Shown piece after piece: positions 59,135 through 64,000 of a DNA stretch of 64,000 bases. The translations under genes and the position numbers were made by a program. A model generated the notes under the pieces. It was given only the letters and a program-made list of their open reading frames with translations, was not told where the DNA came from and did not search any database. Location: NCBI RefSeq assembly GCF_000147335.1, contig NC_014501.1, positions 5,262,501 through 5,326,500 on the forward strand. The letters run 5' to 3'. The number at the start of each line of letters is the position of its first letter. Within the stretch, counting starts at the first letter, position 1. The stretch is from Gloeothece verrucosa PCC 7822 (GTDB taxonomy: Bacteria; Cyanobacteriota; Cyanobacteriia; Cyanobacteriales; Microcystaceae).

Positions 59135-62053
59135 TTAGAACAAATTTTTTAACCTTTTTGCTATGTCGATAAGACCTTGATCTATTGCATCTATATCTTT
59201 TGATAAATTGGGTTCTATTGTGTCTAATATATCAGAAAAATTTTGGGTATTTTCTACTGGTTGCTGCTGATAGTTTGAGCAATGATAATTAAACTTAGAA
59301 AATAGTTTGACGGTTTCCTTTCCACACCATGCCGTACCCCAACTTGACCATGCTACCGTCACCGCAGGAAGATGACCAATAGGAGCATTAATACTAAAGT
59401 CTAACTCATCATATAATTTCCAAGAACCATTCACTTGCCATCCGGTTTTTGTTGCCCAATGATCATAAATTTCATTTTTAAACTCCCCGATTTTACCTCC
59501 CAGTTTTGTCCATAAATCTTGCTGTACAGAAAAGCCAAATTTTCCATTGCTGTAGTGTATCCATAATTGGTCAATTCTTTGTAATTCATTGAGTGATAAT
59601 CTTCGAATATCTCTTTTTCTGACACGTTCTTTATCTTGCCTTTCTAAAATTTTTCTAATTTTCTTAGAGGTTTCTTTATCTGCTTCTTGCCATTGTTGAG
59701 AAGCCAGAAACTTAATTAATGTACTGTAATCATCTTCTTCTGAGGTATTTTCAGATTCATTAGGATTTAAATTATTCAAGACTTCTTTCAATAAAATTTT
59801 TATTTTTAGAATGTCTGGCTCTAGCTCAAGTCGATCAAAATTATTTGTGTTATCCTCTAACTGATCTACAAAAGTTTTGAGGTCTTTAGTAAAGCTAGAT
59901 AAATCTTCAAATAGAGGATTAGATGATTCTTGTTTAGCCTTACGCCCATGATTTTGTGATTCTTCTAGTTTAGCTATACCTTTAATAATAGATTCGATTA
60001 TTATTAAAAATTGGCTTAAGCAATCCTGTAAAATTTTAATTTGTTTTTCTGATTGGTTCCAGTTGGCAGCCGATGTTTCTAAGGTATAGAGACGTTGAAC
60101 AAGAGATTGCCTATCTTTGTCCAATTCTATTAATGATTTTTGTAACTGTTGAATATCTTTTTGCGATTGTTCAACTGTATTTAGCCGCTCATTTACTGAT
60201 GCTAAAGCTTGTAATACTTCTGTTAATGAATTTTGTAAGCTTTTCAACTCGGGTTGGGATTGTTCAACTGTAGTTAGCCGCTCATTTAGTGATGCTGAAG
60301 CAATGGACAATTCTTCTAATGAAGTTTGTAAGCTTTTCAACTCGGGTTGGGATTGTTCAACTGTAGTTAGCCGCTCATTTACAAATTTTGAAGCACTGGA
60401 TAATTCTTCTAATGAATTTTGTAAGCTTTTCAACTCGGGTTGAGATTGTTCGACTGTAGTTAGCCGCTCATTTACAAATTTTGAAGCACTGGATAATTTT
60501 TCTAATGAATTTTGTAAGCTTTTCAACTCGGGTTGAGATTGTTCGACTGTAGTTAGCCGCTCATTTAGTGATGCTGAAGCACTAGACAATTCTGCTAATG
60601 AAGTTTGTAAGCTTTTCAACTCGGGTTGGGATTGTTCAACTGTAGTTAGCCGCTCATTTACAAATTTTGAAGCACTGGATAATTCTTCTAATGAATTCTG
60701 TAAGATTTTCAACTCAGGTTGGGATTGTTCAACTGTAGTTAGCCGCTCATTTACCGATGCTGAAGCTTGTAATACTTCTGCTAATGAATTTTGTAAAGTT
60801 TTCAACTCAGGTTGGGATTGTTCAACTGTAGTTAGCCGCTCATTTAGTGATGCTGAAGCACTAGACAATTCTGCTAATGAAGTTTGTAAGCTTTTCAACT
60901 CGGGTTGAGATTGTTCGACTGTAGTTAGCCGCTCATTTACAAATTTTGAAGCACTGGATAATTCTGCTAATAAATTTTGTAAGCTTTTCAACTCGGGTTG
61001 GGATTGTTCAACTGTAGTTAGCCGCTCATTTAGTGATGCTGAAGCACTAGACAATTCTGCTAATGAAGTTTGTAAGCTTTTCAACTCGGGTTGGGATTGT
61101 TCAACTGTAGTTAGCCGCTCATTTACAAATTTTGAAGCACTGGATAATTCTGCTAATGAATTTTGTAAGCTTTTCAACTCGGGTTGGGATTGTTCCACTG
61201 TAGTTAGCCGCTCATTTACTGATGCTGAAGCACTGGACAATTCTGCTAATGAATTTTGTAAGCTTTTCAACTCAGGTTGGGATTGTTCCAGTGTATTTAG
61301 CCGCTCATTTACCGATGCTGAAGCACTAGATAATTCTGCTAATGAATTTTGTAAGCTTTTCAACTCGGGTTGGGATTGTTCAACTTGAGATAGCCGCTCA
61401 TTTACCGATGCTAAAGCTTGTAATACTTCTGTTAATGAATTCTGTAAGCTTTTCAACTCAGGTTGGGATTGTTCAAGTGTATTTAGCCGCTCATTTACAA
61501 ATTTTGAAGCACTGGACAATTCTGCTAATGAATTTTGTAAAGTTTTCAACTCGGGTTGGGATTGTTCAACTGTAGTTAGCCGCTCATTTACTGATGCTGA
61601 AGCTTGTAATACTTCTGCTAATGAATTCTGTAAAATTTTAAGCTCCTCTTGAGACTGTTCCAGTTTAGCTATATTCAGATTGACAGATTGTCTAATTTCT
61701 TTTTCAGATTGATTTTTAGAAATTTCTATATTTGATAAACATTCTTGACTATTTTGAAGCATTTCTTCATATTTATTAGTTAAATCTTGATTAATTTTGA
61801 GAAGATAATTGTCCGACTGCTGAATTTGTTCTTTTATTTGTGAGCGAAAAAAATTTGATTCATTAGTGAGCGCAATAATTTCATTATTAATTTGTCTTGG
61901 TCGATTAATAATGTTAAAAAACATCGCTAAAGTCAAAGGACTTACGGAGAAAAGAACCTGTTTAGTAATAGCTGTTACCACAATTCCACCCACAGAGGAA
62001 ACTATCGAGAGGTATTCAGCAATTTCTAAGCAACGACTTTTAGACTTAGACAT
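59135..62053 (-). CDS. Coiled-coil repeat protein with GUN4 domain
   Basis: The 972-residue protein has two possible membrane segments near the N-terminus (about 12-45; SIVSSVGGIVVTAI, LTLAMFFNII) and a coiled coil. It then has 16 copies of a 31-residue repeat (about 140-635; unit NERLTTVEQSQPELKSLQ plus NSLAELSSASASV), a second helical region, and a C-terminal GUN4 domain (about 780-920; FLASQQWQEADKETSKKI, LQRIDQLWIHYSNGKFGFSVQ, GHLPAVTV). GUN4 binds protoporphyrin and Mg-protoporphyrin and stimulates Mg-chelatase in chlorophyll synthesis. Fused GUN4 domains may sense tetrapyrroles in other contexts. No chlorophyll gene is adjacent. Confidence 0.85.
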   Translation of the reverse strand: MSKSKSRCLEIAEYLSIVSSVGGIVVTAITKQVLFSVSPLTLAMFFNIINRPRQINNEIIALTNESNFFRSQIKEQIQQSDNYLLKINQDLTNKYEEMLQNSQECLSNIEISKNQSEKEIRQSVNLNIAKLEQSQEELKILQNSLAEVLQASASVNERLTTVEQSQPELKTLQNSLAELSSASKFVNERLNTLEQSQPELKSLQNSLTEVLQALASVNERLSQVEQSQPELKSLQNSLAELSSASASVNERLNTLEQSQPELKSLQNSLAELSSASASVNERLTTVEQSQPELKSLQNSLAELSSASKFVNERLTTVEQSQPELKSLQTSLAELSSASASLNERLTTVEQSQPELKSLQNLLAELSSASKFVNERLTTVEQSQPELKSLQTSLAELSSASASLNERLTTVEQSQPELKTLQNSLAEVLQASASVNERLTTVEQSQPELKILQNSLEELSSASKFVNERLTTVEQSQPELKSLQTSLAELSSASASLNERLTTVEQSQPELKSLQNSLEKLSSASKFVNERLTTVEQSQPELKSLQNSLEELSSASKFVNERLTTVEQSQPELKSLQTSLEELSIASASLNERLTTVEQSQPELKSLQNSLTEVLQALASVNERLNTVEQSQKDIQQLQKSLIELDKDRQSLVQRLYTLETSAANWNQSEKQIKILQDCLSQFLIIIESIIKGIAKLEESQNHGRKAKQESSNPLFEDLSSFTKDLKTFVDQLEDNTNNFDRLELEPDILKIKILLKEVLNNLNPNESENTSEEDDYSTLIKFLASQQWQEADKETSKKIRKILERQDKERVRKRDIRRLSLNELQRIDQLWIHYSNGKFGFSVQQDLWTKLGGKIGEFKNEIYDHWATKTGWQVNGSWKLYDELDFSINAPIGHLPAVTVAWSSWGTAWCGKETVKLFSKFNYHCSNYQQQPVENTQNFSDILDTIEPNLSKDIDAIDQGLIDIAKRLKNLF
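60157..61655. repeat. 93-bp tandem repeat array in coding DNA
   Basis: About 16 in-frame 93-bp units, differing by a few bases, encode the 31-residue coiled-coil repeat. Two main variants alternate (SSASASV/L versus SSASKFV). Such an array should change length by recombination. Confidence 0.92.
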
Positions 62054-62268
62054 AGTTTTTTTCAGGGGTTACACTCATAGTATTCCCAAAATTTGAGCTA
62101 AATTAACTTTAGGGAATTAAATAAGTTATTATTACTCAAGAGCTACTGAAAGCCCCGCACTAAGGCTTGTAAAATGGGTGGGTTGTCTACAGCTTAGACT
62201 ATGATTATTTTAGAGTTCAGCACGACGAACGAAAATTTATTTTCAGAGTAGGCTAAATAATTTTACTC

Positions 62269-64000
62269 ATGAGTGGCGAATCCTCCCAACTTCCAGAATT
62301 TATCTTTGGCTCCCTTTCAACGCCTGCCGGCCGTTTAAAACAAGTCTGCACCGACAAATTGGGACTCAAACATGATGGCATTCTACCTCTAGATCCTAAA
62401 CCCCAAGAAGCAATCCGCATTCAAGTTAGGGTAGGAGCCGATTTGGCTGTCACATCTGTAACATTATATTACACTACAGATGGAAGTCTGCCTACTTGGG
62501 ATGGAGACAATGCTGCTGTGGTAAATCTGCCCTTAGTCAGAACAGAACTAAAATGGGATACTCTGCAATGGGGCTACTTAGAAACTTGGTCAGGAGAAAT
62601 CCCAGGACAAGATCAGGGGACTCATGTACAGTATCTAATTACCGCCATTACCACCACTGGAGAGTTAATCTACTGTCCCTATGTGGATTGGCAAACGATT
62701 AAATCTTTAGCAGAGGTGGATCAACTTAAGTATGATATCAAAGCTCTACAGCAGCAAGCACGACTACCCTCTCCACAAATTTTCGGTTTTTATGTCGATC
62801 TTGAATCAATTCCCTCTTGGTTAGAAGAGGCCGTCATTTATCAAATTTTTGTAGATCGTTTTGCCCCTGATGCCGGTCAATCCTTTTTTACGCCAGCAAC
62901 GCGCAATGGTTTTTATGGTGGCACTCTTGAGGGAATCATTTCAAAATTAGATTACTTAAAAGAGTTGGGGGTAAATTGTCTTTGGTTAACGCCGATATTT
63001 CCGAGTCCTTCCCATCATGGTTATGACCCCATTGCACACGATCAAATTGAACCTCGTTTAGGTAAGGAAACTGATTGGGACACTCTGGTAACACAAGCGC
63101 ATCAAAAAGGTTTAAGAATTATTCTCGACTATGTAGTCAATCATATATCTAACCAACATCCTGCCTTTATAGCGGCAAAAACTGATGCGAATAATCCTAC
63201 CTATCATTGGTTTCGCTTTCAGCAGTGGCCTGACGTATATGACTGTTTTTTTGATGTTCCTGGACAACCCGAAATTAACTCCGACTATCCTGAATGCCGT
63301 TCTTATTTTATCGCTCACGCTTGTCAATGGTTAAAACGTGGTGCTGATGGTTTTCGCTTAGACTATGCTCACGGGGTGACGCACGCTTTTTGGTCAGCAT
63401 TTCGAGCCGCTACCCGTTCTATTAGGGCCGATAGTATCACCCTTGGCGAAATTACTAGCACACCTGATGCCTTACGGTCTTATAGCGGACGAATGGATGG
63501 CTGTTTAGATTTTAAGTTATTAGAATTACTGCGGGGATTTTTTGCCTTTGAAACCTTAAGCGTGAGTCAGTTTGATCAAGCATTAGAGCAACATTTTGCT
63601 TATTTTAATTCCAGTTTAGTGCTACCGAGCTTTTTAGATAATCATGATATGAATCGCTTTTTGTGGATCGTCAAAGGTGATCGACGGAAATTAAAATTAG
63701 CAGCCCTTTGTCAATTTACCTTACCCGGACCACCTATTATTTATTACGGGACAGAAATCGGTTTAAGTCAAATAGCCACAGTGGGACCTTTAGAAGAATC
63801 TCGTTTACCGATGCTTTGGCGGCATGAAGAACAAGACCAGCAATTACTTAGCTTTTACCGAAAGTTAATTACCTTTCGGCGCGATAATGCCAAGATTTGG
63901 AAACAACGACAAAGACTGTTGATCGATAATCCCCAAAAGATTTATGGCTATGTCTGTGGAGACTATGCAGTCATCCTCAATAATAGTAGCAAAGTCATCG
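62269..64000 (+). CDS. GH13 alpha-amylase-family enzyme, cut by window edge
   Basis: At least 577 codons are open to the right edge. An N-terminal domain (about 1-185) precedes the (beta/alpha)8 barrel. Catalytic residues are Asp 365 (GFRLDYAHG), Glu 394 (LGEI) and Asp 460 (FLDNHDMNRF); DYVVNH is region I. The N-terminal extension and sequence fit cyclomaltodextrinase/neopullulanase or maltogenic-amylase types that act on short alpha-glucans inside the cell. ATG 62269 starts MSGESSQLPEFIFGSL; no strong ribosome site is seen. The product maltose could feed the GH65 enzyme 4 kb away if that enzyme is a maltose phosphorylase. Confidence 0.85.
   Translation, partial: MSGESSQLPEFIFGSLSTPAGRLKQVCTDKLGLKHDGILPLDPKPQEAIRIQVRVGADLAVTSVTLYYTTDGSLPTWDGDNAAVVNLPLVRTELKWDTLQWGYLETWSGEIPGQDQGTHVQYLITAITTTGELIYCPYVDWQTIKSLAEVDQLKYDIKALQQQARLPSPQIFGFYVDLESIPSWLEEAVIYQIFVDRFAPDAGQSFFTPATRNGFYGGTLEGIISKLDYLKELGVNCLWLTPIFPSPSHHGYDPIAHDQIEPRLGKETDWDTLVTQAHQKGLRIILDYVVNHISNQHPAFIAAKTDANNPTYHWFRFQQWPDVYDCFFDVPGQPEINSDYPECRSYFIAHACQWLKRGADGFRLDYAHGVTHAFWSAFRAATRSIRADSITLGEITSTPDALRSYSGRMDGCLDFKLLELLRGFFAFETLSVSQFDQALEQHFAYFNSSLVLPSFLDNHDMNRFLWIVKGDRRKLKLAALCQFTLPGPPIIYYGTEIGLSQIATVGPLEESRLPMLWRHEEQDQQLLSFYRKLITFRRDNAKIWKQRQRLLIDNPQKIYGYVCGDYAVILNNSSKVI

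Overview
The window looks like chromosome of a unicellular or colonial, AT-rich cyanobacterium of the Cyanothece/Gloeothece/Microcystis type. The evidence is NdhD, ClpC, an acyl-ACP synthetase of the cyanobacterial kind, a GUN4-domain protein, a PEP-CTERM protein, NB-ARC/WD40 regulators, scattered HIP1 octamers (GCGATCGC near 10508, 42068, 53417 and 58150), heptanucleotide short tandem repeats, and above all a microviridin-type graspetide cluster. The species assignment is inference.

Layout. 1-7.1 kb: end of a response regulator, a class I aminotransferase, a foldback element, a PAS/Crp regulator, an acyl-ACP/CoA synthetase, a YlqD-like protein and a methyltransferase. 7.2-19.05 kb, all minus strand: an extended microviridin locus. 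Read in transcription order (right to left) it has ten tandem precursor genes plus one decayed precursor, the two ATP-grasp cyclases MdnB and MdnC, a JmjC/cupin-type oxygenase, a LamG-patatin protein, a Gly-rich hydrophobic protein, an SbmA/YddA-type ABC transporter and a GNAT acetyltransferase. 19.5-26.5 kb: a TauE/SafE permease, 3-hydroxybutyrate dehydrogenase, pyruvate dehydrogenase E2, a DUF29 protein, an EF-G-like GTPase, a small HNH protein and an atypical thioredoxin. 26.9-31.8 kb, plus strand: a KaiC-like double ATPase, two proteins with degenerate receiver domains (the second carries a GGDEF cyclase) and DNA primase. 31.9-35.9 kb, mostly minus: a glycosyltransferase, tRNA-Leu(CAA) overlapping an M48 protease gene, a TPR protein, an A-type Fe-S carrier, a membrane protein and a ribbon-helix-helix protein. 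36.2-43.9 kb, plus: a 1221-residue HTH/NB-ARC/WD40 protein behind a 25-bp repeat array, MTA phosphorylase, a cupredoxin and ClpC. 44.3-54.9 kb: a pentapeptide-repeat membrane protein, a small TA-like pair, NdhD, an orphan IS630-type HTH protein, an FAD oxidoreductase, a YaaW protein, an O-antigen-ligase-like protein, a PEP-CTERM protein, a nitrilase and an LEA-like/TPR protein. 55.6-64 kb: a GH65 phosphorylase fused to beta-phosphoglucomutase, an XRE regulator, a coiled-coil/GUN4 repeat protein, and a GH13 amylase cut by the right edge.

How parts fit together. The microviridin locus is the accessory system of main interest. Ten small precursors share one leader (motif PFFARFL) but carry seven different 11-residue cores that vary mainly at the residue before the conserved Lys (L, K or R) and at the C-terminus. 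One pair of cyclases, one exporter and one acetyltransferase could therefore produce a small library of protease inhibitors. Individual mdnABCDE functions are established knowledge. Participation of the oxygenase, patatin and hydrophobic protein is inference from position. Other functional groupings are the KaiC-like/receiver/GGDEF signalling run and the two carbohydrate enzymes (GH65-PGM and GH13) that could feed glucose phosphates from alpha-glucosides.
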